Shown here in pieces: positions 53,105-63,568 of a stretch of 64,000 nt of DNA (its first letter is position 1; each line of letters starts with the position of its first letter). The translations under genes and the position numbers were made by a program. The notes below the pieces were generated by a model. It was given only the letters and a program-made list of their open reading frames with translations. It made no database searches and had not been told where the DNA came from. The stretch covers positions 62,001 through 126,000 of the forward strand of contig NZ_RBAK01000004.1 of the NCBI RefSeq assembly GCF_003626595.1, given 5' to 3'. This DNA is from Micromonospora endolithica. Its GTDB lineage: Bacteria > Actinomycetota > Actinomycetes > Mycobacteriales > Micromonosporaceae.

Positions 53105-53901
53105 CGGGCGTAGCGCAGCGCCCAGTCGAGGGCGAAGCAGGCGATGTCCTGCCAGCCCTTCTGCGCGGGAAGGAGGTGGCCGTAGCCGTCGTACTCGATG
53201 TGCTCGGTCACCGTGTTGGACGTGTAGTGCCTGACGTTGGAGCGCTGCACGGCCGGGGGCATGATGTGGTCCTCGCTGCCGGAGATGAACAGCAGCGGCG
53301 CCCGGTCGTCGTTGCGGTAGTCGACCCAGGTGTCCTGGTGGCCGGGCTGGAAGTTGGCCAGCACGCTGCCCCACAGGATGCCGCCGTTGGCCGGGATGTG
53401 GTACCGCTCGTAGAGTGCCGCGGCTTCCTCGTCGCTGAAGGTGTTCGTGAACGCGTATTTCCATTCCTCGGGCGTCAGTCCGATGGCCCGGTGCCGGTTC
53501 GCCGGGGACCTCAGCACCGGGAACGTCGACTTCACCTGCGAGAACGGTACGACGTGGACGCCCTCGGTGGGGGCGGAGTTGAGCGCGACGCCAGCGGCGC
53601 CGTAGCCGTGGTCGAGCAGGATCTGGGTGAACGCACCGCCGGCGGAGTGGCCCATGATGATCGGCGGTTTCGGCAGCGCCGCGATGACCGACTCGAGGTG
53701 TTCGATGATGGCCGGGACGGTGAGCGCCGTGATGACCTCCGGCCGGGCGCGCAGCGCCTCCACCTCGATGTCGAAGCCGGGGTAGCCGGGGGCGATGACA
53801 CGGTACCCCTGCTGCTCGTAGAAGGTGATCCAGTTCTCCCAGCTGCGCGGCGTGACCCAGAAGCCGTGCACGAGCACGATGGTGTCGGGCTTGTCGGTCA
53901 T
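53101..53901 (-). CDS. alpha/beta hydrolase
   Basis: This 266-residue hydrolase has an oxyanion-region HGFW and nucleophile elbow GHSAGG (Ser86), with a C-terminal His in [12 protein letters not shown]. It has no signal peptide. It overlaps both the MBL gene and the haloperoxidase-like gene, so these three genes are translationally coupled. The substrate is unknown. Confidence 0.88.
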   Translation of the reverse strand: MTDKPDTIVLVHGFWVTPRSWENWITFYEQQGYRVIAPGYPGFDIEVEALRARPEVITALTVPAIIEHLESVIAALPKPPIIMGHSAGGAFTQILLDHGYGAAGVALNSAPTEGVHVVPFSQVKSTFPVLRSPANRHRAIGLTPEEWKYAFTNTFSDEEAAALYERYHIPANGGILWGSVLANFQPGHQDTWVDYRNDDRAPLLFISGSEDHIMPPAVQRSNVRHYTSNTVTEHIEYDGYGHLLPAQKGWQDIACFALDWALRYAR

Positions 53902-54737
53902 CGCCGGGCGCCGAACGTGTCGAGGAAGGCGAGCAGGTCGTTGCCGAGCTGCTGCTTGTGGGTGTCGGTGATGCCGTGCGGCGCGCCCGGGTAGACGATC
54001 AGCTCGGCGCCCTTGACCAGTGCGGCTGAGGCTTTGCCGCCGACCTCGAACGGTACGATCTGGTCGTCGTCGCCGTGGATGACCAGGGTCGGGATGTCGA
54101 ACGTGGCGAGGTCGTCGCGGAAGTCGGTGGCCGAGAACGCGGCGATCGACTCGTACGCGTTACGGTGCCCGGCGGCCATCGACTGCAGCCAGAAGGCGTC
54201 CCGGATGCCCTGCGACACGGTCGCGCCGGACCGGTTGTTGCCGAAGAACGGCCCGTCGGCGAGGTCCCGGTACAGCTGCGACCGGTCCGCGGTGGAGCCT
54301 GCGCGGATGCCGTCGAACACCTCGATCGGGACGCCGGCCGGGTTGTCGTCGCGACGCACCATCAACGGCGGCACCGCGGACACGAGCACGGCCTGGCCGA
54401 CGCGGTCGGTGCCGTGGCGGCCGATGTAGCGGGTGATCTCACCACCGCCGGTGGAGAATCCGACGAGCGTGACGTCGCTCAGGTCGAGGTGCCCGATGAG
54501 GGCGGCGAGGTCGTCGGCGTAGGTGTCCATCTCGTTGCCGTGCCAGGTCTGGGTGGAGCGGCCGTGGCCGCGCCGGTCGTGGGCGATGGCGCGGTAGCCG
54601 TTCTCGGCGAGGAACAGCTGCTGCGCCTCCCAGCTGTCGGAGTTCAGCGGCCAGCCGTGGGCGAGCACGACTGGGCGGCCCGCACCCCAGTCCTTGTAGA
54701 AGATTTGCGTTCCGTCGGCGGTGGTGACGAATGGCAT
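53898..54737 (-). CDS. non-heme chloroperoxidase-like alpha/beta hydrolase
   Basis: This 279-residue protein has [20 protein letters not shown], nucleophile GFSTGGG (Ser95), and [17 protein letters not shown] with YPGAPHGIT near the C-terminus. This is the cofactor-free haloperoxidase/esterase family. ATG 54737 follows AAGGAAA. The true reaction is likely ester hydrolysis or perhydrolysis; halogenation is a side activity in characterised relatives. Confidence 0.9.
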   Translation of the reverse strand: MPFVTTADGTQIFYKDWGAGRPVVLAHGWPLNSDSWEAQQLFLAENGYRAIAHDRRGHGRSTQTWHGNEMDTYADDLAALIGHLDLSDVTLVGFSTGGGEITRYIGRHGTDRVGQAVLVSAVPPLMVRRDDNPAGVPIEVFDGIRAGSTADRSQLYRDLADGPFFGNNRSGATVSQGIRDAFWLQSMAAGHRNAYESIAAFSATDFRDDLATFDIPTLVIHGDDDQIVPFEVGGKASAALVKGAELIVYPGAPHGITDTHKQQLGNDLLAFLDTFGARR

Positions 54738-54754
54738 GGTCGTTTCCTTCCGGG

Positions 54755-55573
54755 TCAGCGGCGGGTGGAACGCGCGGCGAGTGCGATCAGGTCGGCGGTG
54801 AGCTGTGGCTGCGACATCATGGCGACGTGCGAGGCGTTGGCCTCCACAACGCGGGAACCGGCGCGCTGAGCCATGAATCGCTGCGCCGCGGCGGGGATCA
54901 GGTTGTCGTTGCGGGCCACCAGGTACCAGGAGCGGATCTGCTTCCATGCCGGCGGCCCGGACGCCTGCTGCAGGGTGTGACCGTCGCCGGGGCGCTGGGT
55001 GGCGGCCATGATGTCGGTCATGGAGCGGGGCAGGTCACCGGCGAAGATGTCGCGGAACACTGCCTTCTTCACGTATCCGTCGGCGCCCGCGCCACCCGGC
55101 AGCGGCCGGAAGTCCAGCGCGTCGAGGCCGAGCTTGGTGCCGGGAAACATCGTCTGCAGCCCGATGACGGTGTCACCCGCGTCCGGGGCGAACGCGGCCA
55201 CGTACACCAGGGCCTTCACGTTGGCGTTGCCGGTCGCGGCGTTGGTGATCAGCACACCACCGTAGGAGTGCCCGACCAGCACGATCGGGCCGGCGATCGT
55301 CGCCAGGATGCTGGCCAGGTACGCCGAATCGGTGTCGACGCCGCGTAGGGGGTTCGCCGGTGCCAGGACTGGATAGCCGTCTCGGATCAGCCGGCGGATG
55401 ACATCGTTCCAGCCGGAGGCGTCCGCGAACGCGCCGTGCACCAGCACGATGGTCGGCTTCGGGCCGCTGGAGCCGTGGGCGGCGGCCGGCGAGCCGGTCG
55501 CCGCGGCGAGGACACCGGTGGTGACGACGGCTGCGGAGCCGGCCAGGACCGTGCGTCGGGTTGCAGTGGACAT
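54755..55573 (-). CDS. exported alpha/beta hydrolase (Tat-type signal)
   Basis: This 272-residue protein starts with a twin-arginine-like signal ([17 protein letters not shown]) cleaved near AAAH. The mature part is closely similar to the two hydrolases at 597-2239 ([10 protein letters not shown], elbow GHSYGG with Ser103, ANASHVA). First gene of the four-gene operon and divergent from the XRE/NB-ARC regulator. The substrate is unknown; the shared family suggests the two loci have related roles. Confidence 0.9.
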   Translation of the reverse strand: MSTATRRTVLAGSAAVVTTGVLAAATGSPAAAHGSSGPKPTIVLVHGAFADASGWNDVIRRLIRDGYPVLAPANPLRGVDTDSAYLASILATIAGPIVLVGHSYGGVLITNAATGNANVKALVYVAAFAPDAGDTVIGLQTMFPGTKLGLDALDFRPLPGGAGADGYVKKAVFRDIFAGDLPRSMTDIMAATQRPGDGHTLQQASGPPAWKQIRSWYLVARNDNLIPAAAQRFMAQRAGSRVVEANASHVAMMSQPQLTADLIALAARSTRR

Positions 55574-55891
55574 CGATCTTCCTCTCGGGCAGTTGTGGGC
55601 CTACCGGAACGGCTCGGGTAGGCGTGCGGCATCGGCTCGCGGCTGCGAGCTCACCTGCGTGGGTGTGGCCGGGGGCCGGTGGGTGCGGCTGTCTCGGCTG
55701 GTCACTATGCAACCAGCCGGGATGGTGGTGGGCCATGCAGAAGATTGCGCAGAACGTCCGGCGGCCCGACACCACGGAGGCGTCGCGCCGGCCGTGCCGC
55801 CCCGCGGCTCTCATCATCTGATCGGCCCGTTGCCCGACGTTTCGGCCGGCCGCTAGCGTCGATCTTCGATCGACGGCCTGGAGGTGTGGTG
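55574..55891. promoter_or_regulatory. divergent control region of hydrolase operon and regulator
   Basis: The 318 bp between the divergent hydrolase operon and the XRE/NB-ARC gene hold both promoters. No clear operator palindrome could be fixed. Open frames here are shadows. Confidence 0.4.
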
Positions 55892-58174
55892 GTGGAGACC
55901 TCGTTCGGCGATCGGCTGCGGGCGTTGCGCCGCAGGGCGGGCCTGACCCTGGAGGCGCTCGCCGAAGCATCCGGCGTCAGTGCGCGGGCGATCAGCGACA
56001 TGGAACGTGGGCGCAGCCGAGGGCCGCAGGACCGGACACTCGTTGCGCTGTTCGACGGGCTCGGCCTCGGCGGGGCCGAGCGCGCGGACCTGGCTGCGGC
56101 CGCCCGGGCCGCCCGGGCGCAGAACGCATCCGGGCGGCCGCGGTCGGGTGAGCCGCCACGCGGCGTCTCGGACTTCGTTGGCCGCGAGGCGGAGTCGAAG
56201 CTGATCGCGCAGCACGCCGACGGCGCCGGCACGGGCAGGATGGCCCCGGTAGTGCTGATCCATGGGCAGGGCGGGCTCGGCAAGACCGCGCTCGCCCTGC
56301 ACGCCGGCGAAGAGCTCCGCGCTCGATTCCCCGACGGCCGCTGCTATCTGGACCTGCGCGGGATGGACCCGACACCGTTAGCCGTCGGTGCGGCCCTGCG
56401 GCGTCTGCTGCAGGCGCTCGGGGCCGATCCTGGCCGCATCGCCACCAGCGAGGACGAACAGGCCAGCCAGCTCCGAGCGATCCTGGCCGAACGCCGGGTA
56501 CTGCTGCTGCTGGACAACGCCGCCGACGAGACGCAGGTCCGGCCGCTGTTGCCGGGCACCGGCACGGCGATGACGATCGTCACCAGCCGCCGCACGCTCG
56601 CCGGTCTGGAAGGCGTGCTCCGCATCGGGCTGGCACCGCTGGCCGACGCGGAAGCCGCCGGGCTCCTGCGGACCATCGGGGGTGCCACGTCGCGCAGCGC
56701 GTCGGACACCGAGATCGGCACCGTCGCGCGCCTGTGCGGCAACCTGCCCCTCGCACTGCGGATCGCCGGCACCCGGTTCGCCAGCCGACCCGGATGGACC
56801 ATGCGACACCTCATCGACCGGCTCGCCGATGAGGAACGCCGGCTGGCCAACCTCACCGCCGGTGACACCGGCGTCGCCGCGGCATTCGCGCTGTCCTACG
56901 CCCAACTGACCGGACCGACCGCGACGCTGTTCCGGCGCCTCGCCCTCATCCCCGGCGACGACTTCACCGCGCCGCTCGCCGCGGTCCTGGTCGACACCGA
57001 CCACCACCACGCCGAACACCTCCTCGACGACCTCGCCGACCTCGGCCTGCTGCAGGCGGTCGGCGACCGGTACCGCCTCCACGACCTCATCCGCCTCTAC
57101 GCCGCCGAGTGCCTCCGGACCGACGAAACCCGTCCGGAGCGGGACGCGGCCCGACGCAGGATGCTCGACGCGCTCATCGACACCGCGATCACGGCCGGCC
57201 GCTGGTACGAGCCCGGCCACGGCGCTCCACCCGGGCACTGGCGCGGCCTGGACCCACTCGACACCCAGGACCGCGCCCGCGCATGGCTGCGGGCCGAACT
57301 GAGCAACTGGGTCGGCGCCCTCCGCGCCGCCGCCCGGGACGGACAGCACCAACAAGTCGTCGACATCGCAGAATCGATGCACTGGTACTCCGACCAGTCG
57401 GCCAAGGACGGCCCGTGGCACGAGGTCTACCAACGCTCACGCACCGCCGCCGCGCACCTGCCGGACCGACGCCAGGAAATCACCCACATCAACTACCTCG
57501 CCTGGGTGCTCATCTATCTGGAATTGCGATACGCCGACGGTGTCGAGCTCGCCATGCAAGCCCACCGGATGGCTGACGAGCATGGCGACGCGAAAGGCGA
57601 AGCCGAGGCGCTGTGGCTCGCCGGCGCCGGCTGGGCCAGAGCCGGCGACCACGACCGGTCCCTGACCGCGATCCGCCGAGCGATCGACGTCGCCGACGCC
57701 GCCGGCATCCATGACGCCTGCGTGCAGTACCTCGTCAGCCTCGGCACCGCCTACAAGCTGGCGGGACGGACCGACGAGGCGGTCGACCAGTACCGCGCGG
57801 CCATACAACAAGCCCAGGTGCGACCGATGTCGCGGACGCCACGTCTCGTGGCGCTCAGCACCGGCCACAACGGACTGCTGCGGACGCTGACGCAGGCGCG
57901 ACGGTGGCCAGAGGCCCTTGCCGAGGCGCCAGCCACGCTCACGGCCGTCCAACGGTCCGGCAGCGTCCTCCAGCTCTCCACCACTCACCTGCTGATCGGG
58001 CTCACATACGCCGGACTCGGAATGCGAGACGCCGCACGAGCCGCACTCACCCGGGCTCTCGAACTCAACGGATCCATGGTGCAGCCCGACCCGGAAACAA
58101 CTGAGGCCGCCGAATCCGCACTGGCGGCACTCGATGTACCGGATGACAATGGACCAGCCCCACCGACGCTCTAG
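55892..58174 (+). CDS. XRE/NB-ARC/TPR transcriptional regulator
   Basis: This 760-residue protein has an N-terminal XRE helix-turn-helix (FGDRLRALRRRAGLTLEALA, then SARAISDMERGRSRGPQ, residues about 4-45), an NB-ARC ATPase with P-loop GQGGLGKT (125-132), LLLLDNAADETQVRP and CGNLPLALRIAGT, and C-terminal TPRs. It resembles the AfsR/SARP-like STAND regulators without a SARP domain. Start GTG 55892 has CTGGAGG upstream; GTG 55889 and 55886 are close alternatives. It is divergent from the four-gene hydrolase operon and is the likely regulator. Confidence 0.88.
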   Translation: METSFGDRLRALRRRAGLTLEALAEASGVSARAISDMERGRSRGPQDRTLVALFDGLGLGGAERADLAAAARAARAQNASGRPRSGEPPRGVSDFVGREAESKLIAQHADGAGTGRMAPVVLIHGQGGLGKTALALHAGEELRARFPDGRCYLDLRGMDPTPLAVGAALRRLLQALGADPGRIATSEDEQASQLRAILAERRVLLLLDNAADETQVRPLLPGTGTAMTIVTSRRTLAGLEGVLRIGLAPLADAEAAGLLRTIGGATSRSASDTEIGTVARLCGNLPLALRIAGTRFASRPGWTMRHLIDRLADEERRLANLTAGDTGVAAAFALSYAQLTGPTATLFRRLALIPGDDFTAPLAAVLVDTDHHHAEHLLDDLADLGLLQAVGDRYRLHDLIRLYAAECLRTDETRPERDAARRRMLDALIDTAITAGRWYEPGHGAPPGHWRGLDPLDTQDRARAWLRAELSNWVGALRAAARDGQHQQVVDIAESMHWYSDQSAKDGPWHEVYQRSRTAAAHLPDRRQEITHINYLAWVLIYLELRYADGVELAMQAHRMADEHGDAKGEAEALWLAGAGWARAGDHDRSLTAIRRAIDVADAAGIHDACVQYLVSLGTAYKLAGRTDEAVDQYRAAIQQAQVRPMSRTPRLVALSTGHNGLLRTLTQARRWPEALAEAPATLTAVQRSGSVLQLSTTHLLIGLTYAGLGMRDAARAALTRALELNGSMVQPDPETTEAAESALAALDVPDDNGPAPPTL

Positions 58175-58260
58175 CCGGTATCGACGTGCGTGACGGGCGT
58201 TCTCGCGATGGTTGGCGGGTCCGGCACCGCAAGGGCCGCGTGCCTGACCTGGGTTCCGCG

Positions 58261-60558
58261 CTATTCGGTGCGCAGGGCCGTCGCAGTCCGGGTCCTGGCC
58301 GCCCACCCGGCTGGCAGTAGCGCTCCGAGTAGGGCCGTCATCGGCCCGCCCAGCGCCAACGCCGCGAGCGGGACCGGCCCGTACACGTCGAGCAGCGTCG
58401 CCGGCAGGTGCAGTCCGCCGCTGGCGGCCATCATGGGTACGACGAGCCGGTGCATCGCTATGCCCGCGGGTACGCCGAGCAGCCCGCCGACCAGCCCGAC
58501 CCCGGCGACGGACGCGATCACCATCGCGATCGTCTGGCCCGGCGTCATGCCGAGCGCCTTGTGTACGCCGAGATCGTGGACCCGGTCACGTAGGTCGAGG
58601 ACGAGCATGTTGAGCACACCGAGCCCCGCCACCGCGAGGAGTAGCAGGGTCAACGTTGCGGTCAGCCCCTCCACGACCACGAGGAGTGGGTCGGTTTCCA
58701 GACCGGTCGGCTGCGCGGTCAGAGCCTGGCCGGCGAGTGCGCCGGTCAGCGTCTCCGCGTAATCGCCGGCGTCAGTGCCCTGGGTGAGCGCGACACGGTA
58801 CTCGGCCGGCTTCTGGTCGGCGATCGTGGTGGTGCTGGTGAACACCGCCATGTTGGACTCGAAAACCTCCCCGACGATGTGCAGGCGTACCGGGGTGCCC
58901 TCGACGTGGACCGTGACGCTGTCGCCGATTCGGGCTCCGGCCGCCTTCATCAGGGGGCCGCTGGCGACGGATTCGCCGGGTGCCATGAACCAGCGTCCGG
59001 CCACCATCTCGAAGCCGTCCCACGTCGCGTTGCCGGTGATCGTAGTGACGGAAACCCGATCGGAAATGCCCACAACCGTGCCCGGTGCCTTGGCGAGGCC
59101 GTACCTGGCCTGGGTGCCCTGCTGCGCGTCGATCGTCGCCAGCGCCTTCGCGGGATCGGCGGTGAGAGGGGTGCCGGGTCCGGCAGCGCGGTCGCCGCTC
59201 ACTGTGACGTCCGCGACGTTCTGATCGAGGGCGGTCTCGATGCGCAGCAGCGACGCACCGAGGCCGGTCGCGAACGTCGTTGCCGCCGAGCCAGTCGCGA
59301 CCGCCAGCAGGATCGCGATCGTGCGCACCGGCCGGGCGAACGGGCGGGCCAGGCCGAGCCCCACCGGCCTGGCCACCGGCAGTCGCGCCGCCAGGTGCGA
59401 TGCCCACCGGCCGCGCGCGGGGCCGGACGCCCGTCCGACCGCGATGGCGTCCACGGTGCGTAGCCGGCCGGCCCGCAGCGCGGCGATCCACGCGGTCACC
59501 GCCACCACCGCCAGCATCCCGCCAGCCGCCAGAAGAGTCACCCACCAGGCGATGGTGGCGTTCGCCGAGCCGTAGAGCTGCTCGGTTTCGGCCAGCACCG
59601 GCAGCGCGATCAGGTTCCCGGTGACGGTTCCGGCGACGGCACCGACGGTGGCCGCGAACAGCGCCTGCGCGACGTAGGCGCGGACGATGCCGGCCGGCGT
59701 GCAGCCGAGCGCCTTGAGGATGCCGATGCGGCGGGTGGCGGCACCGACCGACCCGGCGACGACCGTGCCGACCACCAATATCGCCATCACGATGCCGAGC
59801 AGTGCGAACGCGACGAGGAACGGCACGAAGACGGCCGCGTCCTCGACGGCGCGCTGCCGGACGTCGAGCCAGGATCGGGCGCCGGTGACCACGCCGGGCG
59901 GCAACGTCGCGACCACGGCGTCGCGGCCGCTCTCGACCTCGGTCGCGGTGCGCGCATCCGCGAACCGGTAGAGCATCTGGTAACCGTCTGCCGTTCCTGG
60001 CCCGTCGAGTGCGCCGATGGCGGACGGCAGCACCCAGGCGCTGGCGGTGTCGCTGACCGACCGGGCCGTACCGACCACGGTGAACTCGGTACCGCCGGGC
60101 GCGCTCAGGCGGACGCCGGGCGGAATGCGGACGTGGCCGCCGCCCAGCACGAGTTCATCCGGCCTGGCTGGCCACCGTCCACTGGCCAGCTCGACCCGGT
60201 CGACGGCGCCGCCAGGATCGGCGCGGGCAACGATCGTCAGCGGCGGCAACCGCATGCCTGCGCGCTCCGCGAAGGTGACCACCAACACCCGGTACGGGCC
60301 GGCGGCGGCAACCACTCCCGGGGCCGAGGCCGATGCGGTGAGCTGCGACTCGGTGACCAGATCGGTGTCCGTCTGCACGGTCAGGTGGGCTCCCCGCTGG
60401 GCTGCGAACGCGTCGTCGAAGGGTGCCTTGGATGCGACCAGCAGTCCGGCGCCGAGCACTGTGGCGGTCACGGCGGCCGCCGTGACGAGTCCGATAACGA
60501 TGGTCTGCACCCTGCGACGCCGTACGCCGGACCGGATGACCCGGCCGAGGCCGCTCAC
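58261..60558 (-). CDS. FtsX-type ABC transporter permease
   Basis: This 765-residue protein has an N-terminal helix (about 17-40), an extracytoplasmic domain, an FtsX core (helices about 255-375 with GCTPAGIVRAYVAQALFAAT), a second domain and a C-terminal FtsX core (about 650-755). GTG 60558 overlaps the ATPase stop (GTGA). It has the same architecture as the permease at 21710-24241 but is arranged the other way round relative to its two-component system. Confidence 0.92.
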   Translation of the reverse strand: MSGLGRVIRSGVRRRRVQTIVIGLVTAAAVTATVLGAGLLVASKAPFDDAFAAQRGAHLTVQTDTDLVTESQLTASASAPGVVAAAGPYRVLVVTFAERAGMRLPPLTIVARADPGGAVDRVELASGRWPARPDELVLGGGHVRIPPGVRLSAPGGTEFTVVGTARSVSDTASAWVLPSAIGALDGPGTADGYQMLYRFADARTATEVESGRDAVVATLPPGVVTGARSWLDVRQRAVEDAAVFVPFLVAFALLGIVMAILVVGTVVAGSVGAATRRIGILKALGCTPAGIVRAYVAQALFAATVGAVAGTVTGNLIALPVLAETEQLYGSANATIAWWVTLLAAGGMLAVVAVTAWIAALRAGRLRTVDAIAVGRASGPARGRWASHLAARLPVARPVGLGLARPFARPVRTIAILLAVATGSAATTFATGLGASLLRIETALDQNVADVTVSGDRAAGPGTPLTADPAKALATIDAQQGTQARYGLAKAPGTVVGISDRVSVTTITGNATWDGFEMVAGRWFMAPGESVASGPLMKAAGARIGDSVTVHVEGTPVRLHIVGEVFESNMAVFTSTTTIADQKPAEYRVALTQGTDAGDYAETLTGALAGQALTAQPTGLETDPLLVVVEGLTATLTLLLLAVAGLGVLNMLVLDLRDRVHDLGVHKALGMTPGQTIAMVIASVAGVGLVGGLLGVPAGIAMHRLVVPMMAASGGLHLPATLLDVYGPVPLAALALGGPMTALLGALLPAGWAARTRTATALRTE

Positions 60559-61229
60559 CGTTCCGCCTCTACCCGGCCGTCGCGCAGGTGGATCGTGCGG
60601 CTCGCGCATGCCTCGGCCAACCGCAGGTCATGGGTGACGAGCACGATGGTCTGGCCGCTGTGGTGCAGGTCGTCGAGCAGGTGCCGGACGTCCTCGCCGG
60701 AGGCGGTGTCCAGCGCGCCGGTCGGCTCGTCGGCCAGCAGGAGCGCGGGGCGGTTGATCAAGGCGCGGGCGACGGCGACGCGTTGGCGTTCGCCGCCGGA
60801 GAGCCGACCCGGGTACGCGCGCGCGTGCCGGGTGATGCCGAGCGAGTCCAACAGTCGGGCCGCGTGTTCGCGCGATCCGCGCGCCGGGGCGCCGGCCAGT
60901 TGGGCCGGGAGCAGCACGTTGTCCAGCACGGTCAAGTCATCGAGCAGATTGAAGAACTGAAAGATCAGACCTACGTGTGCGCGCCGGAAGCGGGCCGACG
61001 CGGCCTCGCCGAGCTTTTCCAATCTGGTGCCCGCGACGACCACCGTGCCCGCATTCGGCCGGTCCAGACCGGCGAGGAGGTTGAGCAGCGTGGACTTCCC
61101 GCTGCCGGATGGGCCGAGCACGGCGACACACTCGCCGGGATGCACGGTCAGCGACACGTCGTCCAGCGCCGGTGGGCCCTTGTCGTAGTGGCGGGTCACC
61201 CCGCATAGTTCGATCACCGGGTCGGTCAT
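60555..61229 (-). CDS. ABC exporter ATP-binding protein (MacB/LolD-like)
   Basis: This 224-residue protein has Walker A GPSGSGKSTLL, Q-loop LIFQFFNLLDDLT, signature LSGGERQRVAVARAL, Walker B LLLADEPTGALDTASG and His in VTHD. It pairs with the overlapping permease. It is divergent from a histidine kinase/response regulator pair 161 bp away, a typical cell-envelope stress or peptide-resistance module. Confidence 0.93.
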   Translation of the reverse strand: MTDPVIELCGVTRHYDKGPPALDDVSLTVHPGECVAVLGPSGSGKSTLLNLLAGLDRPNAGTVVVAGTRLEKLGEAASARFRRAHVGLIFQFFNLLDDLTVLDNVLLPAQLAGAPARGSREHAARLLDSLGITRHARAYPGRLSGGERQRVAVARALINRPALLLADEPTGALDTASGEDVRHLLDDLHHSGQTIVLVTHDLRLAEACASRTIHLRDGRVEAER

Positions 61230-61390
61230 GTGTCGCCCCTCGGGTCAGGCCGGTTCAAGTGGACGGCCGTGACGTTAGGGGCGAGTACGAGGTCCCTGCA
61301 TCGGTCCGGCGACGCACCGGTCGTACCGTCGAAGTCGGATCTTCGTTCGGAGTCATCCCTGCGATGTAGTCGCCCTGCATACCGTGGCTG
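61230..61390. promoter_or_regulatory. divergent promoter region of exporter and two-component system
   Basis: The 161 bp hold promoters for both directions. The response regulator is likely to bind here; no clear inverted repeat was identified. Confidence 0.4.
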
Positions 61391-62662
61391 ATGCCTGAAC
61401 CGGCCCTCGGCGGCGAGAATGTGCCTGTGAGAGGCATCGTGGCGACGGGACCGCTGCCGAGGCCAGGCTGGCGGGCGCTGCTGCTCGACGGAGCACTGGC
61501 GGGTGCGCTCGGACTCGTGTGCTTCCAGGCCGCCACGGACGATCCCGGGGTCCCACCGCCGCCGTTGCCGTCGTTGCCGCCGTTGCCGGTCCCGTCGGAG
61601 GCGCAGCCGGGATCGGTCTTCGGAGCGCTGCTGCTGGTCTTCGTCATGTGTGCGCCGCTGGTGCTGCGCCGCCGTTATCCGCTCGCGGTGCTCTGGGCGA
61701 CGATGGCCGCCGCGTCACTGGTACTGGTGACCGACGGAGGCCGACAGTCGAACCTGTACCCGTGCGTGGTGCTCACCTACCTCGTCGCCGTCTACAGCGC
61801 GGCGGCGCACAGCCCGTACCGGCTTCCGGCGCTGGCATCCGTCCCGGTGTCCGTGCTGGTTGCCATGAGCTTGCGCGAGCTGATGTTCATCACGGTGTCC
61901 GCGGATTATCTGCCGTTCGTCCTGCTGGCCCCGCTGGTCGCCGCCGCCGGGGGTCACCACGTGTGGCGACGCCGGGCGGGTGAGGATCGGCAGCGGCTCA
62001 CCGCTGAGGCCCAAGCCCACGAGGCGGCGCTGCGCGACGCGGTCGCCGGTGAGCGGGCCCGCATCGCCCGCGAACTGCACGACGTCGTGACGCATCATGT
62101 GAGCGTGATGGTCATCCAGGCGGGGGCGGCCCGGACGGTGCTCGCCGCCGCACCGGACCAGGCGCGGGAGGCGCTGCTCGCCGTCGAGTCGACCGGTCGG
62201 TCCGCGCTGACCGAGTTGCGGCACGTGATGGGCCTGCTGGCCCAGCCCGAGCCGGACGACCCGGAGGACCCCCAGCCCGGGATCGAAGGCCTGCCCAAGC
62301 TGATCGAACGTATGCGTGACGTCGGTGTGCCGGTGCGACTGACCATCTCGGGCGAGCGCCGACCGGTCACCTCCGGCATCGGGCTGACGGCCTATCGGGT
62401 GGTGCAGGAAGCGTTGACCAACATTGTCCGGCACGCGCCCGGTGCCGCTGGCACTGTCGTCGTCGAGTATTCGCCGGAAGCCCTGCGGATCGAGGTCGGC
62501 AACACCGAACCCGGCATCCCGGCCGCGACCAGCGGGACGGGTGGGCGCGGCCTGATCGGGCTGCGGGAGCGACTCGCCGTCTACGGCGGGACGCTACGTG
62601 CCGGAGCCCGGCCAGGCGCCGGCTACCAGGTCGAGGCCTTGATCCCGTGGGAGGCGACATGA
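61391..62662 (+). CDS. sensor histidine kinase, HisKA_3 type
   Basis: This 423-residue kinase has several membrane helices up to residue about 190, and a Pro-rich loop at 53-68. The phosphoacceptor helix is ERARIARELHDVVTHHV with His230, and an HATPase_c domain follows with QEALTNIVRHAPGA and GLIGLRERLAVYGG. The exact start is uncertain (ATG 61391, or a later GTG at 61421). Its stop overlaps the response regulator start (ATGA). Confidence 0.9.
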   Translation: MPEPALGGENVPVRGIVATGPLPRPGWRALLLDGALAGALGLVCFQAATDDPGVPPPPLPSLPPLPVPSEAQPGSVFGALLLVFVMCAPLVLRRRYPLAVLWATMAAASLVLVTDGGRQSNLYPCVVLTYLVAVYSAAAHSPYRLPALASVPVSVLVAMSLRELMFITVSADYLPFVLLAPLVAAAGGHHVWRRRAGEDRQRLTAEAQAHEAALRDAVAGERARIARELHDVVTHHVSVMVIQAGAARTVLAAAPDQAREALLAVESTGRSALTELRHVMGLLAQPEPDDPEDPQPGIEGLPKLIERMRDVGVPVRLTISGERRPVTSGIGLTAYRVVQEALTNIVRHAPGAAGTVVVEYSPEALRIEVGNTEPGIPAATSGTGGRGLIGLRERLAVYGGTLRAGARPGAGYQVEALIPWEAT

Positions 62663-63327
62663 CAGTGCGCGTGGTGGTCGCCGACGACCAGGCGCTGGTT
62701 CGCACCGGCTTCCGCATGATCCTCACCGCCGGCGGAGCGGACGTGGTGGCCGAAGCCGCAACCGGCGCGGAAGCGGTCGACGCGGTCCGCCGCACCAAGC
62801 CCGACGTCGTGCTGATGGACGTGCGCATGCCCGAGCTCGACGGTCTCGAGGCCACCCGCCGCATCCTCACCGGGACCGCCGCAGCGCCGCGGATCATCAT
62901 CCTGACCACGTTCGACCTCGACCAGTACGTCTACGCCGCACTCGCGGCCGGAGCCAGCGGATTCCTGCTCAAGGACGTGACGCCGGAGCATCTCGTGGCG
63001 GCCGTGCGGATGGTTCAGGACGGTGACGCGCTGCTCGCGCCCGCCATCACCCGCCGCCTGGTACGACGCTTCGCCCGCCCTGATCCGCAGACGGCGACGC
63101 TGCACCGCGACCTGGCCACGCTGACCCGACGCGAGACGGAGGTCCTGCGCCTACTGGCCGGCGGCCTGAGCAACGCCGAACTCGCGGCGGTGCTACACCT
63201 GTCCGAGGCGACCGTGAAAACTCACGTCGCCCGGATCCTCGCCAAGCTCAACCTGCGCGACCGGGTCCAGGCAGTGGTGGTGGCCTACGAGACGGGCCTC
63301 GTCAGTCCCGGTTCGCCAGAGGACTGA
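62659..63327 (+). CDS. LuxR-type (NarL/FixJ) response regulator
   Basis: This 222-residue protein has a receiver with ADD (8-10), phosphoacceptor Asp54 in LMDVRMP, ILTTFD and FLLKD. A LuxR helix-turn-helix follows (TRRETEVLRLLAGGLSNAEL, then EATVKTHVARILAKL). It is co-translated with the kinase by ATGA overlap. It likely controls the divergent ABC exporter genes. Confidence 0.93.
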   Translation: MTVRVVVADDQALVRTGFRMILTAGGADVVAEAATGAEAVDAVRRTKPDVVLMDVRMPELDGLEATRRILTGTAAAPRIIILTTFDLDQYVYAALAAGASGFLLKDVTPEHLVAAVRMVQDGDALLAPAITRRLVRRFARPDPQTATLHRDLATLTRRETEVLRLLAGGLSNAELAAVLHLSEATVKTHVARILAKLNLRDRVQAVVVAYETGLVSPGSPED

Positions 63328-63568
63328 CAGCTCTGCAGCCCGAGCCCACAGCGGGGAGGGTTGCTCTCCGCCGGCCCGGACGGCGCCGACGACACGCAGC
63401 CCGAGATGGGTATCCGTTCGGACGTAGCGGCTGCGGGGGAGCGCGATGTGGTTGGCGTCGGCATACTCGGCTGGGTGGTCGCAGCGGTAGTTCTTGCGCT
63501 CGTTGTTGAGGCTGCCGCCACGGGCCCCGTCCGGACGGATCGGCGTGCGGTGCTGGCTCGGGCCAAGG
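63328..63568. other. intergenic region, possible remnant on minus strand
   Basis: A minus-strand frame reads GGSLNNERKNYRC and, further on, LGLRVVGAVR, faintly like the C-terminus of formylglycine-generating-enzyme-type proteins (RGGSW..N...R...GFR). It is too short to assert. No other gene is seen. Confidence 0.25.
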
